A stretch of 64,000 nucleotides of DNA from Pandoraea bronchicola (GCF_902459805.1 NZ_CABPST010000008.1:1-64000), one strand, 5' to 3'. Positions 35,848 to 47,367 are shown, numbered from the stretch's first letter. Program-made: numbers and translations. The notes: generated by a model from the letters alone, not told the origin.

Positions 35848-38133
35848 ATGAAATTCCGTTTTCCGATCGTCATCATCGACGAGGACTTCCGCTCCGAAAA
35901 TATTTCCGGATCCGGGATTCGCTCCTTGGCGGAGGCCATCGAAGCCGAGGGCATGGAAGTCAACGGTCTCACGAGCTACGGTGACCTGACCTCGTTTGCG
36001 CAACAGGCAAGCCGCGCATCGAGCTTCATCCTGTCCATCGACGACGACGAGTTCGGCACCTTCTCGAGCGAAGCGGGCGGTGAAGGCGAGGGAGAGCTGG
36101 CGCTGGCCATCATCAACCTGCGCGCCTTCGTGCAGGAAGTGCGCCGTCGCAACCCCGACATTCCGATCTTCCTGTACGGCGAGACGCGCACGTCGCGCCA
36201 TATCCCGAACGACATCCTGCGCGAGCTGCACGGCTTCATTCACATGTTCGAAGACACGCCGGAGTTCGTGGCGCGTCACATCATTCGTGAAGCCAAGTCG
36301 TATCTCGACTCGCTGCCGCCGCCGTTCTTCCGCTCGCTCACGCACTATGCTGCCGATGGTTCGTACTCGTGGCATTGCCCGGGTCACTCGGGCGGTGTGG
36401 CATTCCTGAAGAGCCCGGTCGGCCAGATGTTCCACCAGTTCTTCGGTGAGAACATGCTGCGCGCCGACGTGTGCAACGCCGTGGAAGAGTTGGGCCAATT
36501 GCTCGATCACAACGGCCCGGTGGGCGCGTCCGAGCGCAATGCTGCGCGCATTTTCAACGCCGACCATCTCTTCTTCGTGACGAACGGCACGTCGACGTCG
36601 AACAAGATCGTGTGGCACGCGACCGTGGCGCCGGGCGACATCGTCGTGGTCGACCGCAACTGCCACAAGTCGATCCTGCATGCGATCACGATGACAGGGG
36701 CCGTGCCGGTGTTCCTCACGCCCACGCGTAACCACCTCGGCATCATCGGCCCGATTCCGAAGTCGGAGTTCTCGCCGGAAGTCATCCGCGCCAAGATCGA
36801 GGCGAACCCGTTTGCCCGCGAAGTGCTCGAGCGCGATCCGAACGCCAAGCCGCGCATTCTGACGATCACCCAGAGCACGTATGACGGCGTGATCTACAAC
36901 GTCGAGATGATCAAGGAAGTGCTCGGCAACAACATCGATACGTTGCATTTCGATGAGGCCTGGCTGCCGCATGCGGCATTCCACGATTTCTACCGCGATA
37001 TGCACGCCATCGGCGAAGGCCGTCCGCGCTCGTCGGAAGCGACCATCTACGCCACGCACTCGACGCACAAGCTGCTTGCCGGTATCTCGCAGGCCTCGCA
37101 GATCGTGGTGCAGGACTCGGATGCTCGCACGTTCGATACGTACCGCTTCAACGAGGCCTATCTCATGCACACGTCGACGTCGCCGCAGTACGCGATCATC
37201 GCATCGTGCGACGTGGCGGCCGCCATGATGGAGCCTCCGGGCGGCACCGCGCTGGTGGAAGAGTCGATCGTCGAGGCGCTCGATTTCCGCCGCGCGATGC
37301 GCAAGGTGGACAAGGAGTACGGCGATTCGTGGTGGTTCTCGGTCTGGGGTCCGGAAAATCTGGGCGACGAGGGCACGATTCAGCGCGAAGACTGGGTGCT
37401 GCGCGCGAACGACCGCTGGCACGGCTTCGGCGATCTGGCCGACGGCTTCAACATGCTCGATCCGATCAAGGCGACGATCATCACGCCGGGGCTGGATGTG
37501 GAGGGCGAGTTCGGCGAGAGCGGCATTCCGGCGGCCATCGTCACCAAGTATCTGGCCGAGCACGGCATCATCGTCGAGAAGACGGGGCTGTATTCGTTCT
37601 TCATCATGTTCACGATCGGCATTACCAAGGGCCGCTGGAACTCGATGGTGACCGAACTGCAACAGTTCAAGGACGACTACGATCACAACCGCCCGCTGTG
37701 GCGCGTGCTGCCGGAATTCGTGGCGCAATTCCCGCGCTACGAGCGCATCGGCCTGCGTGACCTGTGCGATCAGATTCACAGCGTGTACAAGGCGAACGAC
37801 GTTGCGCGCGTGACGACCGAGATGTACCTCTCGGACATGCAGCCGGCGATGAAGCCGACGGATGCGTTCTCGAAGCTGGCTCACCGTCAGATCGACCGGG
37901 TGCCCATCGACGAGCTGGAAGGGCGCGTGACGAGCGTGCTGCTCACGCCGTACCCGCCGGGCATTCCGCTGCTGATTCCGGGCGAGCGCTTCAACGCCGC
38001 GATCATCGAGTACCTGCGCTTCGCGCGCGACTTCAATGAGCGCTTCCCGGGCTTCCATACCGATATCCACGGTCTGGTCGTCGAGGAAGTGGACGGACGC
38101 CCCGAGTACTTCGTGGATTGCGTGCGACAGTAA
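35848..38133 (+). CDS. Arginine/lysine/ornithine decarboxylase (Orn/Lys/Arg decarboxylase class I)
   Basis: PLP-dependent decarboxylase of basic amino acids, 761 residues from the ATG at 35848. The N-terminal wing domain (about residues 1-130) starts MKFRFPIVIIDEDFRSEN. The large PLP domain has HCPGHSGGVAFLKSP and FNADHLFFVTNGTSTSNKI, and the Schiff-base lysine is Lys408 in STHKLLAGISQASQ. The C-terminal domain has LLTPYPPGIPLLIPGERF. The length fits the inducible AdiA/LdcC/SpeF class. Which amino acid is used cannot be told reliably from motifs, although close relatives in Burkholderia are usually annotated as arginine or lysine decarboxylases. Products would be polyamine precursors. Confidence 0.94.
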   Translation: MKFRFPIVIIDEDFRSENISGSGIRSLAEAIEAEGMEVNGLTSYGDLTSFAQQASRASSFILSIDDDEFGTFSSEAGGEGEGELALAIINLRAFVQEVRRRNPDIPIFLYGETRTSRHIPNDILRELHGFIHMFEDTPEFVARHIIREAKSYLDSLPPPFFRSLTHYAADGSYSWHCPGHSGGVAFLKSPVGQMFHQFFGENMLRADVCNAVEELGQLLDHNGPVGASERNAARIFNADHLFFVTNGTSTSNKIVWHATVAPGDIVVVDRNCHKSILHAITMTGAVPVFLTPTRNHLGIIGPIPKSEFSPEVIRAKIEANPFAREVLERDPNAKPRILTITQSTYDGVIYNVEMIKEVLGNNIDTLHFDEAWLPHAAFHDFYRDMHAIGEGRPRSSEATIYATHSTHKLLAGISQASQIVVQDSDARTFDTYRFNEAYLMHTSTSPQYAIIASCDVAAAMMEPPGGTALVEESIVEALDFRRAMRKVDKEYGDSWWFSVWGPENLGDEGTIQREDWVLRANDRWHGFGDLADGFNMLDPIKATIITPGLDVEGEFGESGIPAAIVTKYLAEHGIIVEKTGLYSFFIMFTIGITKGRWNSMVTELQQFKDDYDHNRPLWRVLPEFVAQFPRYERIGLRDLCDQIHSVYKANDVARVTTEMYLSDMQPAMKPTDAFSKLAHRQIDRVPIDELEGRVTSVLLTPYPPGIPLLIPGERFNAAIIEYLRFARDFNERFPGFHTDIHGLVVEEVDGRPEYFVDCVRQ

Positions 38134-38485
38134 CTCGTTGCACCTGACCCGACGTCCAGGACGGCCCCATGTGAAAGCATGGGGCCGTTTTTTTGTCCGG
38201 GCGCCCATCGTCCTCACGGGAGGCGCCTTATACGCCTGTTTGCGGCGTCTGGATTTCATGGCCGGTACATCGCAGGCCGACGTACTTCAGTTATCCATGA
38301 GAAGTCGGTCTAAATCACATCGAATAGGCGCGAAAAGGCGAAAAAAGGCCGGTATATTAACGCGACGAGATCTAAAACACGCGCTTTGTGCTTTGGCTTG
38401 AACTTCTAATATTTGGGTTATTTCCCAGCAATTTGCGCCGGTTCGATTGCTACACTCAACGCACTTTTTTCGAGCAGGAGGGTTC
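38134..38485. other. Intergenic stretch before gltS, 352 bp
   Basis: After the terminator at 38161-38194 the sequence becomes AT-rich compared with its surroundings (about 38320-38440). A TAATAT at 38407-38412, with TTTGTG/TTGTGC-like sequences 15-16 bases before it, could be the gltS promoter. No gene is supported in the stretch. Confidence 0.45.
38161..38194 (+). terminator. Rho-independent terminator of the decarboxylase gene
   Basis: ACGGCCCCAT / ATGGGGCCGT with an 8-base loop followed by seven T residues, 27 bp after the stop codon. Confidence 0.9.
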
Positions 38486-39700
38486 ATGGAAGCCGGACAA
38501 CTGGTGTTCAGTAACTACGGCACGCTCGTGTGTGCCACGTTGGTCTTGTTGCTGGGCCGCAAGCTGGTCGAGTGGATCACACCGCTTCGTACGTACAGCA
38601 TTCCTGAACCGGTAGCCGCCGGGTTGCTGGTGGCGCTGGGCACCTTGGCGCTGCGTGAGTTCGGGCATTTCGAGCTGAAGTTCGATACGTCGCTGCAAAC
38701 GCCGCTGATGCTGGCATTCTTCGCGACGATCGGTCTGTCGGCCAATCTGGCCAGCCTCAAGGCGGGCGGCCGTCGTCTGGTGCTGTTCCTCGCCGTCGTG
38801 GCGGGCATGTTGATCATGCAGAACGCGATCGGCGTTGGTCTTGCCACGCTGATGGGATTGGCGCCGGGCGTCGGTCTGCTGGGCGGGTCGATTACGCTGG
38901 CGGGCGGGCATGGCACGGGGGCGGCCTGGGGTGAGACGCTGACCGCGCGCTACGGCGTGCAGTCGGCCCTTGAGATCGCGATGGCGTGTGCCACGTTCGG
39001 GCTGGTGCTCGGCGGCTTGCTGGGCGGGCCGGTGGCGCGTTATCTGGTGGGCCGTCTGGGCAACAAGGTGCCGGGCTTCGATGCCGCAAAGGATGCTGCG
39101 CCGGAAGGCTTCGAGCAACCGCATACCGTGCGTCTGATCACCGCGCAGGCGCTGATCGAAACGGTTGCGATGATTGCGATTTGTCTGCTCGGCGGCGAGG
39201 TCATTGCCCGTTGGCTCTCGGGAACGGCGTTCGAATTACCGACGTTCGTGTGCGTGCTGTTTACCGGTGTCGTCGTGCGCAATCTGCTGTCGCTGGTGGG
39301 TTACGAAGTGTTCGAGCGCTCGCTGTCGGTGATGGGCAACGTGAGTCTGTCGCTGTTCCTGGCGATGGCGCTCATGACCCTGCGTCTGTGGGATCTCTCG
39401 ACGCTGGCTTTGCCGATGATTGTGATTCTCGTCGTGCAGGCGGTGGCGATGGCCTCGTATGCGATTTTCGTCACGTTCCGCGTGATGGGGCGCAACTACG
39501 ATGCAGCGGTGCTCGCAGCGGGCCATTGCGGCTTCGGGCTGGGCGCCACACCGACGGCCATTGCCAATATGCAGGCGGTGACCGAGCGTTTCGGTCCGTC
39601 GCACATCGCGTTCCTGATCGTGCCGATGGTGGGGGCGTTCTTCATCGACATCCTCAACGCGCTCATCATCAAGGGATTCCTGTCGTTGCCGCTGTTCTGA
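38486..39700 (+). CDS. gltS: Sodium/glutamate symporter
   Basis: Inner membrane Na+-coupled glutamate carrier of the ESS family, 404 residues from the ATG at 38486 with CAGGAGGG before it. About ten membrane segments are arranged as two inverted halves. Each half has a Gly-rich reentrant region: GGSITLAGGHGTGAAWG in the N-terminal half and AGHCGFGLGATPTAIANMQA in the C-terminal half, both diagnostic of GltS. It is a single-gene transcript ending at the hairpin at 39736. Confidence 0.95.
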   Translation: MEAGQLVFSNYGTLVCATLVLLLGRKLVEWITPLRTYSIPEPVAAGLLVALGTLALREFGHFELKFDTSLQTPLMLAFFATIGLSANLASLKAGGRRLVLFLAVVAGMLIMQNAIGVGLATLMGLAPGVGLLGGSITLAGGHGTGAAWGETLTARYGVQSALEIAMACATFGLVLGGLLGGPVARYLVGRLGNKVPGFDAAKDAAPEGFEQPHTVRLITAQALIETVAMIAICLLGGEVIARWLSGTAFELPTFVCVLFTGVVVRNLLSLVGYEVFERSLSVMGNVSLSLFLAMALMTLRLWDLSTLALPMIVILVVQAVAMASYAIFVTFRVMGRNYDAAVLAAGHCGFGLGATPTAIANMQAVTERFGPSHIAFLIVPMVGAFFIDILNALIIKGFLSLPLF

Positions 39701-39735
39701 TGCGAGGCGGGTGACACTGTCTCGTGCCAATAAGA

Positions 39736-39762
39736 AATGCCACCCGAAGCGGGTGGCATTTT
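39736..39762. terminator. Bidirectional terminator between gltS and argH
   Basis: AATGCCACCC / GGGTGGCATT with a 5-base loop; TTTTC follows on the plus strand and TTTC on the minus strand. It serves the converging gltS and argH. Confidence 0.75.
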
Positions 39763-39823
39763 CGTTGGTGCAGGCGGATCCGGAGCGAGTCCGGGGCAGC
39801 GCGAGGCTCGCGCTCAGACGGCC

Positions 39824-41221
39824 TTACTTGGCGAGCTTTGCGCGTGCTGCGGCAATCGCGCGTTGCACCTGTGCCGGGGCCGTGCCGCCGATATGGTTAC
39901 GGCTGGCGACCGAGCCTTCGAGCGTGAGGTAATCGAAGACGTCTTCACCGACCAGCGGCGAGAACTTCTGTAGCTCGGCGAGCGACAGGTCGGCCAGATC
40001 GATGTCACGATCCGAGCAGATCTTCACGGCATGGGCCACGATTTCGTGGGCGTCACGGAACGGCAGGCCCTTCTTGACAAGGTAGTCGGCCAGATCGGTC
40101 GCCGTCGAGAAACCTTGCAGCGCAGCGTTGCGCATATTGGCTTCGCGCACCTTGATGCCTGGCACCATGTCGGCGAAGATGCGCAGCGTGTCGATGACGG
40201 TATCGACCGTGTCGAACAGCGGCTCTTTGTCTTCCTGGTTGTCCTTGTTGTACGCCAGCGGCTGGCCCTTCATCAGCGTAAGCAGGGCGATCAGGTGGCC
40301 ATTGACGCGGCCGGTCTTGCCACGTGCCAGTTCGGGCACGTCCGGGTTCTTCTTCTGCGGCATGATCGAGCTGCCGGTGCAGAAGCGGTCGGCCAGATCG
40401 ATGAAGCCCACGCGCGGGCTCATCCACAGCACGAGTTCTTCCGAGAAGCGCGAGACGTGCGTCATCACGAGGGCCGCAGCGGCCGTGAATTCGATGGCGA
40501 AGTCGCGATCCGACACGGCGTCGAGCGAGTTCGCGCAGACTTCTTCGAAGCCGAGCGTCGCGGCGACACGTTCACGATCGATCGGATAGCTCGTGCCGGC
40601 CAGCGCCGCAGCACCCAGCGGCAGGCGGTTCACGCGGCGGCGCACGTCGAGCATGCGCTCGGCGTCGCGGCTGAACATCTCGAAGTAAGCCATCAGGTGA
40701 TGGCCGAACGTCACCGGCTGCGCCACTTGCAGATGGGTGAAGCCCGGGAGGATCGTGGCGCTGTGCTGCTCGGCCAGATCCAGCAGCGCGCGGCGCAGAT
40801 CGCCAAGGTGATCGCCGATTCGGTCGATTTCGCTGCGCAGCCACAGACGGATGTCGGTCGCGACCTGATCGTTACGCGAGCGGCCGGTGTGCAGGCGCTT
40901 GCCGGCGTCGCCGATGAGGGCGGTCAGGCGCGCTTCGATGTTCAGGTGAACGTCTTCGAGATCCAGTTGCCACTCGAACTCGCCGCGCTCGATCTCGCCG
41001 CGAATCTGCGTCATGCCGCGCTGGATGTCAGCCAGATCCTGAGCGCTGATGATGCCTTGCGCCGAGAGCATGTCGGCATGGGCGAGCGAGCCTTCGATGT
41101 CGAACAGCGCGAGGCGCTTGTCGAAGAACACCGACGCCGTATAGCGCTTGACGAGTTCGGAAACGGGTTCGGAAAAGCGGGCCGACCAGGCTTCGCCCTT
41201 CTTGTGGAGTTGGGAGGTCAT
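39824..41221 (-). CDS. argH: Argininosuccinate lyase
   Basis: Splits argininosuccinate into arginine and fumarate, the last step of arginine synthesis. The protein is 465 residues from the ATG at 41221 ([16 protein letters not shown]). [17 protein letters not shown] and the catalytic signature [15 protein letters not shown] are intact, as is the region [17 protein letters not shown] with the second catalytic residue. A 33-residue upstream open extension lacks family residues. It is transcribed alone, towards gltS. Confidence 0.97.
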   Translation of the reverse strand: MTSQLHKKGEAWSARFSEPVSELVKRYTASVFFDKRLALFDIEGSLAHADMLSAQGIISAQDLADIQRGMTQIRGEIERGEFEWQLDLEDVHLNIEARLTALIGDAGKRLHTGRSRNDQVATDIRLWLRSEIDRIGDHLGDLRRALLDLAEQHSATILPGFTHLQVAQPVTFGHHLMAYFEMFSRDAERMLDVRRRVNRLPLGAAALAGTSYPIDRERVAATLGFEEVCANSLDAVSDRDFAIEFTAAAALVMTHVSRFSEELVLWMSPRVGFIDLADRFCTGSSIMPQKKNPDVPELARGKTGRVNGHLIALLTLMKGQPLAYNKDNQEDKEPLFDTVDTVIDTLRIFADMVPGIKVREANMRNAALQGFSTATDLADYLVKKGLPFRDAHEIVAHAVKICSDRDIDLADLSLAELQKFSPLVGEDVFDYLTLEGSVASRNHIGGTAPAQVQRAIAAARAKLAK

Positions 41222-41353
41222 TGTCGTAGGGTGGCGAATCGTTGCCCGTGAGAGCAGATTGAAGCGAACCGTGGCGAAACACGGCAAACCGTGATTATAC
41301 AACCCCGGCGGCGTCGCCACGACACGCCCGGCGCCGGGGCAGGGCGGCCCGGG

Positions 41354-42163
41354 TCAGTTCGCCATCGACAGCGTCCAGACGCGCGGCGGCGCCGACAGGC
41401 AAAGGCCCGAGGTCGCTTCGTCGAACGCCGCGCGTTGCAGTGCTTCGAGCTTCGCCGCCTTCGCAATGCGCTCACGGGCCTGATGAATGCGCGCCATGCG
41501 CGACGGGTCGTCGGGCAGCGCGCACAGGCGTCCGAGATCGTGCAGGAGCGAGGTGCCGAGCCGGTCGAGGGCCGGGCGCAGACGCGAGGCCAGATCGACC
41601 GGCTCGCCCGGGGCTCGACCCTCACGCGCCCAGCGGGCCAGCAGGGCGGTCTGCACGAGCTTGCCCGCCTCGATCTGCAAGCGGAAGAAGGTGCGGGCTT
41701 GGGCGGACGTCAGGCCGAACTGGGTCGCTCGCTCTCCTACGTTGTCAAGCAGCGCCTGTTCGCGCGGCGTGTCCTGAACCGGTTTGCCCGACGCGTACTT
41801 TGTGCGCGCCACCGCTTCGCTAATGGCCAGACGCTCCAGGATGCCGTTCATCAACGGATCGAGCACCGGATCGACGACCGGCCGTGGCTTGGCCGGCGTG
41901 CCGGGCGCGGCCGCCAGTGTCTGCGAGACCAGACGCACGGCCAGACCCCGCACGCCATGCGGTGCGGCGGCCGTGGGCGAATTCGAGGGCGACGCATGGG
42001 TATGGGCGTCGCGTGACGGCATCGTGGACGCCGTGCCAGCCTGCGCACCGGCGCACAGCAGCGCGAGCGCCGTCGCCGTGACGAGCGTTGTGGCACGTCG
42101 CGCCAGGGCAATGCGTGGCATGCGCGACGGGTAGGTTGGTAGTGCGTTGGAATCGGAATGCAT
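41354..42163 (-). CDS. Secreted (periplasmic) chorismate mutase, AroQ gamma type
   Basis: Converts chorismate to prephenate, probably outside the cytoplasm. It has 269 residues from 42163, or 255 if the start is ATG 42121, which gives a cleaner signal peptide (MPRIALARR, hydrophobic core, CAGAQA cleavage). A Thr/Ser/Pro-rich spacer precedes the mutase core: ERLAISEAVARTKYASGKPV then DTPREQALLDNVGERA, and QARTFFRLQIEAGKLVQ. These match the secreted AroQ pattern, with conserved Arg, Lys and Glu/Gln residues. There is no pathway neighbour. The physiological role of exported mutases is unclear in general. Confidence 0.82.
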   Translation of the reverse strand: MHSDSNALPTYPSRMPRIALARRATTLVTATALALLCAGAQAGTASTMPSRDAHTHASPSNSPTAAAPHGVRGLAVRLVSQTLAAAPGTPAKPRPVVDPVLDPLMNGILERLAISEAVARTKYASGKPVQDTPREQALLDNVGERATQFGLTSAQARTFFRLQIEAGKLVQTALLARWAREGRAPGEPVDLASRLRPALDRLGTSLLHDLGRLCALPDDPSRMARIHQARERIAKAAKLEALQRAAFDEATSGLCLSAPPRVWTLSMAN

Positions 42164-42357
42164 GATGGATGGGCCCCCCGGCAGCCATCGTGTCGAATCC
42201 GACGAAATATACCGTCCTATCGGTCGACTGTCGTTGGGGAGAATCCCAAGGGCCTTGCAGGTTGACTGGCCGAGGTCTCCGGCGAGCCGATGCGCCGCGC
42301 CAACCCCGCGTGCTACGGGGCTGGCGCGGCGTCGCCCATTGCGGACGATTGCGGGCC

Positions 42358-45315
42358 TCAGCCCGTGTTACGCAGACCGGCCGCGATGCCGTTGATGGAC
42401 AGATGGATGCCACGACGTGCGCGCTCGTCCGATTCGCCCGCCCGGTGCCGTCGCAACAACTCGACCTGCAAGTGGTTGAGCGGGTCGAGGTACGGGAAGC
42501 GGTTCTTGATCGAGCGTGCGAGCAGCGGGTTGTCTGCAAGCCGTTCCTCGTGACCGGTGATGAGGGCGAGCGCCTGCGACGTGCTGTGCCACTCGCTCAC
42601 GATGCGATCGAAAACGCGCTTGCGCAGCTTCTCGTCCGCCACCAGCTCGGCATAACGCGATGCCACGCCCAGATCGGTCTTGGCCAGCACCATGTCCATG
42701 TTCGAGAGCAGGTTCGCGAAGAACGGCCAGCGTTTGACCATCTGTCGCAGCGTATCAAGACGCTTCTCGCGACCCGCTTGGCCGTCCTGCGCTTCGTCGC
42801 TGTCGAGATACGCGCTGACTGCACTGCCGAAGCCGTACCAGCCGGTGATGAGCAGACGGCACTGGCCCCACGAGAATCCCCAGGGAATGGCGCGCAAGTC
42901 TTCGATGCGGCGATTTTTCGGGTCCGAGAACTTGCGCGATGCAGGACGTGAGCCGATGTTCAGCTCGGCGATTTCCGCAATCGGCGTTGCCGAGAAGAAG
43001 TAATCGGTGAAGCCCGGCGTCTCGTAGACGAGGTTGCGATACGCCGCAAAGGCCGTGTCGGAGAGCGTCTGCATGACCTTCTCGTACACGGCCAGACGCG
43101 GCGGCTGGTTGCGGCTCGGCAGCAGCGTCGCTTCGAGCGTGGCCGCCACGATCGTCTCCAGGTTGCGCCGCCCGATTTCCGGGTTGGCGAACTTGCTCGC
43201 GATGATTTCGCCTTGCTCCGTGAGGCGAATCTGTCCGTTGACCGTGCCCGGCGGCTGCGACAGGATGGCCTGATAGGTCGGGCCGCCGCCGCGTCCCACC
43301 GTACCGCCCCGGCCGTGGAACAGACGCAGGCGAATCCCCTTCTCCTCGAACAGACGTACCAGCGCGAGTTCCGCCTTGTACAGTTCCCAGTTCGACGTGA
43401 GGAATCCGCCGTCCTTGTTGCTATCGGAATAGCCGAGCATGACTTCCTGCTCGCCGCCTTGCTGCGTCACCACATCTGACATGCCGGGAATGTCGAACAA
43501 CTCGCGCATGATGACGGGCGCATTGCGCAAGTCGGCAATCGTCTCGAAGAGCGGGATGACCATGGCGCCGACTTTGGGCTCGACGGCCCGGGTGCTGTCG
43601 CTGCCGAGCGCGCCTTGAAAGAGCCCTGTCTCCTTTTGCAGCAGCATGACTTCCACCAGATCGCTGACGGTTTCCGTATGCGAAATGATGTAGTTGCGTA
43701 CCGCGCGCGGCCCGAAGCGGGCACGGATGTCGCGCGCGGCGGCGAACACGGCCAGCTCGTCGCGGGTGCGCTGCGAGTAGTCGAGGTACGGCGAGAAGAG
43801 CGGGCGCGGCTCGCGCAGTTCGCGCAACAGCAGCGCGAGCTTCTCGTTTTCGTCGAGCTTCGCGTAATTCGCTTCGACGCCCGCCTTGGCGAACAACTCG
43901 GCGATCACCGCTTCGTGAATATCCGAACTCTGGCGCAGGTCGATGCTCGCGAGATGGAAGCCGAACACCTCTGCGGCGCGCACGAGCGGGCCAAGCCGCT
44001 GCGAGACGAGCGCCCCGCCGTGGTGCGCCATGAGCGACGCGACGACCGTGTTCAGATCCGAGATGAATTCGCTGGCGTCGAGATACGGCCGGGCGTCGCC
44101 GACGGCGCCGCGGTGAGGCACGTGGCCAACCCACTCGCGCGCGGTGGCGGCCAGCCGCGAGTACACACCGATCAGGGCGCGTCGATAGGGCTCGTCGGTG
44201 CGGTGCGGCGAGTCGTCGGGCGAGCGGCGGGCGAGTGTGAGCAACGCGTCGCTTGCCCCGGCGAGCAATTGCGAGACGGACAGTTCCGCGCCCAGCAAGT
44301 GCACTTCCTCGAGGTAATGCGCAAAGATCTCGGTGGCCTGACGCGTGATCGCCAGTTGCAGCGTTTGCGCCGTGACGTTCGGATTGCCGTCGCGATCGCC
44401 GCCAATCCAACTGCCCATTTGCAGGAAGCGTCCGAGACCTTCGGCGCGTACGCTCGGCACGGCGTCGTGCAGCTCGGCGCTCACATCGTCGTACAACGCG
44501 GGAATTTCCGTGAGGAAGGTGCTGCGGTAATACGACAGTGCGTTTTCGATTTCATCGGCCACCGTCAACCGTGAGCTACGTAGCATGCGGGTCTGCCACA
44601 GGGTGGTGACATAGGCGCGCATCGATTCGGTATTGCGCGACGACTCGCGCTCGGTGAGGGCGTCGTCGCGATGCGCCAGCAGACGGGCGATTTCGCGCTC
44701 GGCGTCGAGAATACTCTTGCGCTGGACTTCGGTCGGGTGTGCGGTGAGTACCGGCACGATGAGCGCGCTGGCGAAGAACGCCTGCAGCGTGGCGGGGTCG
44801 GCACGACCGGCGTCTTTCAGGCTTTGCAGGGCGGCGCTCAGGCTGCCCGGCTGCGCGCGGCTGCCCGCGAGCGCGTGTACGCGGCGGCGCCGGTTGTGGT
44901 GGCGATCCTCTGCGATATTGGCCAGATGCGAGAAGTAGCTGAACGCGCGCACCACCTGGATGGCTTGCTCGTTGGTCAGGCCGTTGAGCAGCGTGTCGAG
45001 CGCGCGGGCGGCGCTGCGGTCCCCTTCGCGGTGAAAGCGCACGGCGTTCTGGCGGATCGTTTCGACCAGATCGAAGGCGGCGCTGCCTTGCTGCTCGCGC
45101 AGCACGTCGCCGAGCAGGCGGCCGAGGAAGCGTATGTCCTCACGCAACGGGGCGTCCTTGTCTTCGCGCGAGCGGCGAGCCTTGGACTTGGCCGGCACAT
45201 CCAATGCCGGATCAGAGGTGGATGGGGCCGCGGCTGCCAACTTCGCGGGGGGAGTCTTGCCGACCGACGTGGCGAGGCCCTCTTGCGGGGCTTTTACCTT
45301 TGCGCTGCTCTTCAT
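42358..45315 (-). CDS. ppc: Phosphoenolpyruvate carboxylase
   Basis: Carboxylates PEP with bicarbonate to oxaloacetate, refilling the TCA cycle. The protein is 985 residues, starting with GAGAGGAGCGAC before its ATG. It has an extended polar N-terminus of about 55 residues (Lys/Ala/Pro-rich). The catalytic signature [15 protein letters not shown], the region [16 protein letters not shown] and the loop [14 protein letters not shown] are intact. The C-terminus ends [13 protein letters not shown], as in typical PEPC where the last Gly-rich residues reach the active site. It is divergent from hemC with 79 bp between starts. Confidence 0.97.
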   Translation of the reverse strand: MKSSAKVKAPQEGLATSVGKTPPAKLAAAAPSTSDPALDVPAKSKARRSREDKDAPLREDIRFLGRLLGDVLREQQGSAAFDLVETIRQNAVRFHREGDRSAARALDTLLNGLTNEQAIQVVRAFSYFSHLANIAEDRHHNRRRRVHALAGSRAQPGSLSAALQSLKDAGRADPATLQAFFASALIVPVLTAHPTEVQRKSILDAEREIARLLAHRDDALTERESSRNTESMRAYVTTLWQTRMLRSSRLTVADEIENALSYYRSTFLTEIPALYDDVSAELHDAVPSVRAEGLGRFLQMGSWIGGDRDGNPNVTAQTLQLAITRQATEIFAHYLEEVHLLGAELSVSQLLAGASDALLTLARRSPDDSPHRTDEPYRRALIGVYSRLAATAREWVGHVPHRGAVGDARPYLDASEFISDLNTVVASLMAHHGGALVSQRLGPLVRAAEVFGFHLASIDLRQSSDIHEAVIAELFAKAGVEANYAKLDENEKLALLLRELREPRPLFSPYLDYSQRTRDELAVFAAARDIRARFGPRAVRNYIISHTETVSDLVEVMLLQKETGLFQGALGSDSTRAVEPKVGAMVIPLFETIADLRNAPVIMRELFDIPGMSDVVTQQGGEQEVMLGYSDSNKDGGFLTSNWELYKAELALVRLFEEKGIRLRLFHGRGGTVGRGGGPTYQAILSQPPGTVNGQIRLTEQGEIIASKFANPEIGRRNLETIVAATLEATLLPSRNQPPRLAVYEKVMQTLSDTAFAAYRNLVYETPGFTDYFFSATPIAEIAELNIGSRPASRKFSDPKNRRIEDLRAIPWGFSWGQCRLLITGWYGFGSAVSAYLDSDEAQDGQAGREKRLDTLRQMVKRWPFFANLLSNMDMVLAKTDLGVASRYAELVADEKLRKRVFDRIVSEWHSTSQALALITGHEERLADNPLLARSIKNRFPYLDPLNHLQVELLRRHRAGESDERARRGIHLSINGIAAGLRNTG

Positions 45316-45394
45316 GTCGCTCCTCTCGAGACCAGCCTTTCGGGCCGGCCAAGCGTGTTACCATTTTTTCTTTTGGTCTTCACGCGGTTGCTGA

Positions 45395-46363
45395 ATGAAC
45401 TTCGCTGCTCCTGAAACCCTGGTGATCGCTTCGCGCGAGAGCCGGCTCGCCATGTGGCAAGCCGAACACGTGCGTGACGCGCTGCACAAATTATATCCGC
45501 AGTGTCACGTGAGTATTCTCGGAATGACCACTCGTGGTGACCAGATTCTCGACCGATCGCTCGCGAAGGTCGGCGGCAAGGGGCTCTTCGTCAAGGAACT
45601 CGAGCTTGCACTGGCCGACGGACGCGCCGATCTCGCCGTCCATTCGCTCAAGGACGTGCCGATGCAACTGCCCGGCGGCTTCACGCTGGCGGCGGTGCTC
45701 GAGCGCGAAGATCCGTGCGACGCTTTCGTCAGTAATGACTACGACAGCCTCGATGCGCTGCCCGCCGGGGCGGTGGTCGGCACGTCGAGTCTGCGCCGTG
45801 AAGTGAGCTTGCGCGCCCGATATCCCCATCTGAAGGTCGCGCCGTTGCGCGGCAATCTCGATACGCGTCTGGGCAAGCTCGACCGGGGCGATTTCGCCGC
45901 GATCATTCTCGCTGCGGCGGGCCTCAAGCGGCTGGGGCTTGGCGCACGCATTCGCGCCACGATGCCGACCGAGGTCAGCTTGCCGGCGGCCGGACAGGGC
46001 GCGCTTGGCATCGAAGTGCGCGCCGGACGTCCCGAAATCCTGCACTGGCTCGCACCGCTGCATGACGCCCGAACTACGCTGGCGGTCAGCGCCGAGCGCG
46101 CAGTCTCACGGGCACTGGGCGGGTCGTGTCAGGTTCCGTTGGGGGCATTCGCCGAATTTACCCCGCAGGGCGAGTTGGCGTTGCGAGCTTTCATTGCGTC
46201 GACCGATGGCGCCACGGTGCTTCGCGCGCAGGGTGCGGCCCATATCGCCCAGGGCGATGTGGCAGGCGCCGAGGCATTGGGGCAGCGTGTGGCGCAGGAA
46301 CTGATCGACGCGGGCGGGTTGGCGCTGGTGCCGCCGTCCGAGCCGAAGGACCCTCCCGTTTGA
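45395..46363 (+). CDS. hemC: Hydroxymethylbilane synthase (porphobilinogen deaminase)
   Basis: Joins four porphobilinogens to the linear tetrapyrrole for heme, siroheme and corrinoids. It has 322 residues. [16 protein letters not shown] opens the protein, with [20 protein letters not shown] and [11 protein letters not shown] following. The dipyrromethane cofactor cysteine is Cys245 in [10 protein letters not shown]. The stop overlaps the hemD TTG start (TTGA), which indicates translational coupling in the hemC-hemD-hemX-hemY operon. Confidence 0.97.
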   Translation: MNFAAPETLVIASRESRLAMWQAEHVRDALHKLYPQCHVSILGMTTRGDQILDRSLAKVGGKGLFVKELELALADGRADLAVHSLKDVPMQLPGGFTLAAVLEREDPCDAFVSNDYDSLDALPAGAVVGTSSLRREVSLRARYPHLKVAPLRGNLDTRLGKLDRGDFAAIILAAAGLKRLGLGARIRATMPTEVSLPAAGQGALGIEVRAGRPEILHWLAPLHDARTTLAVSAERAVSRALGGSCQVPLGAFAEFTPQGELALRAFIASTDGATVLRAQGAAHIAQGDVAGAEALGQRVAQELIDAGGLALVPPSEPKDPPV

Positions 46364-47367
46364 GCCCGCGCGCGCCGGTCCTGCCGCCCGCCGCCGGTCT
46401 TTCGCCGGCGACTGCTGCTGCCCGCGTTGTCACGGGTGCTGCTGCGCTAGCCGCGCCGTGCGCTATTCTCACGCGGCCCGACGGACAGGCGGACACCCTT
46501 GCCAAAGCGCTGAATGCTGAAGGCGTCGACACGCTAGCGTTCCCGCTGCTGGACATTGCGGCGCAAGCCGACCCCAGCGCGCTGGCGGCTCTCGATCGGG
46601 CGTTGCGCTCGCTGCCGGCTTACGCGCTGACGGTGTTTGTTTCGCCCAATGCGGTCGCGCATGCGTTGACGCGGCTGGTGCATCTTCAGTCGCTCGATGG
46701 TCGCGGGGTTGCCCGTGCAACGGATGCCTGCGGCATCGCCGGAGACCTCTGGCCGGCTGCGTTGCCGGTGGCGGTGGTCGGTCCAGGCAGCGCGCAGGCG
46801 CTGGCCGATGCGGGCATCGCTGCACCGAGACACCGGGTGATCGTGCCGCCGGGCGGTCCGGCGGCGAGATTCGACTCGGAAGCCTTGCTCGAACAACTCG
46901 ATCTGACGGCGCTTGCCGGACAGCGCGTGCTGCTCGTGCGGGGCGACGGCGGCCGCGATCTGCTGGCCGATACGTTGCGCGCGAGTGGCGCGCAGGTCGA
47001 CATCGTGAGCGCCTACACGCGCCGCGCACCCGCGCCGGACGCCGCCGCCTGGGCCGCACTCGAAGCCCGGCTGGCCTCGCCTGCACGCTGCGCCTGGGTG
47101 CTGACCAGCTCCGAGGCCGTGCGGCATCTGGCCACATTGCTCGCTGCGCGTTACGGTACGCGCGAGGGCCTTCACACGCCGGGCACCCCGCAAGTGCTGG
47201 CGCAAATCCTTGCTGCGGCGTGCTTTACGTCACATGCGCGCATCGCAGATGCCGCGCGCGCAGCGGGGTTTGATAGGATTACGCAATGCGCGCCCGGCGA
47301 TGAGAACCTGCTGGCGGCACTCAAAACATGGGCGGATCCCATTCAAGTCAAGCATGACGACAGATAA
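46360..47367 (+). CDS. hemD: Uroporphyrinogen-III synthase
   Basis: Closes hydroxymethylbilane to uroporphyrinogen III with inversion of ring D. The protein is 335 residues if translation starts at the TTG overlapping the hemC stop; the family is poorly conserved and the first 35 residues are Ala/Pro-rich. [32 protein letters not shown] and [20 protein letters not shown] fit the two-domain fold. It overlaps the hemX start by 14 bases. The frame is open further upstream inside hemC, so the exact start is the uncertain point. Confidence 0.88.
   Translation: MSPRAPVLPPAAGLSPATAAARVVTGAAALAAPCAILTRPDGQADTLAKALNAEGVDTLAFPLLDIAAQADPSALAALDRALRSLPAYALTVFVSPNAVAHALTRLVHLQSLDGRGVARATDACGIAGDLWPAALPVAVVGPGSAQALADAGIAAPRHRVIVPPGGPAARFDSEALLEQLDLTALAGQRVLLVRGDGGRDLLADTLRASGAQVDIVSAYTRRAPAPDAAAWAALEARLASPARCAWVLTSSEAVRHLATLLAARYGTREGLHTPGTPQVLAQILAAACFTSHARIADAARAAGFDRITQCAPGDENLLAALKTWADPIQVKHDDR

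Noticed and set aside
35740-38259. 839-residue minus-strand open frame opposite the decarboxylase gene
   Set aside because: Arg/His/Val-rich shadow without motifs; the plus strand carries the PLP lysine and domain order of a real decarboxylase.
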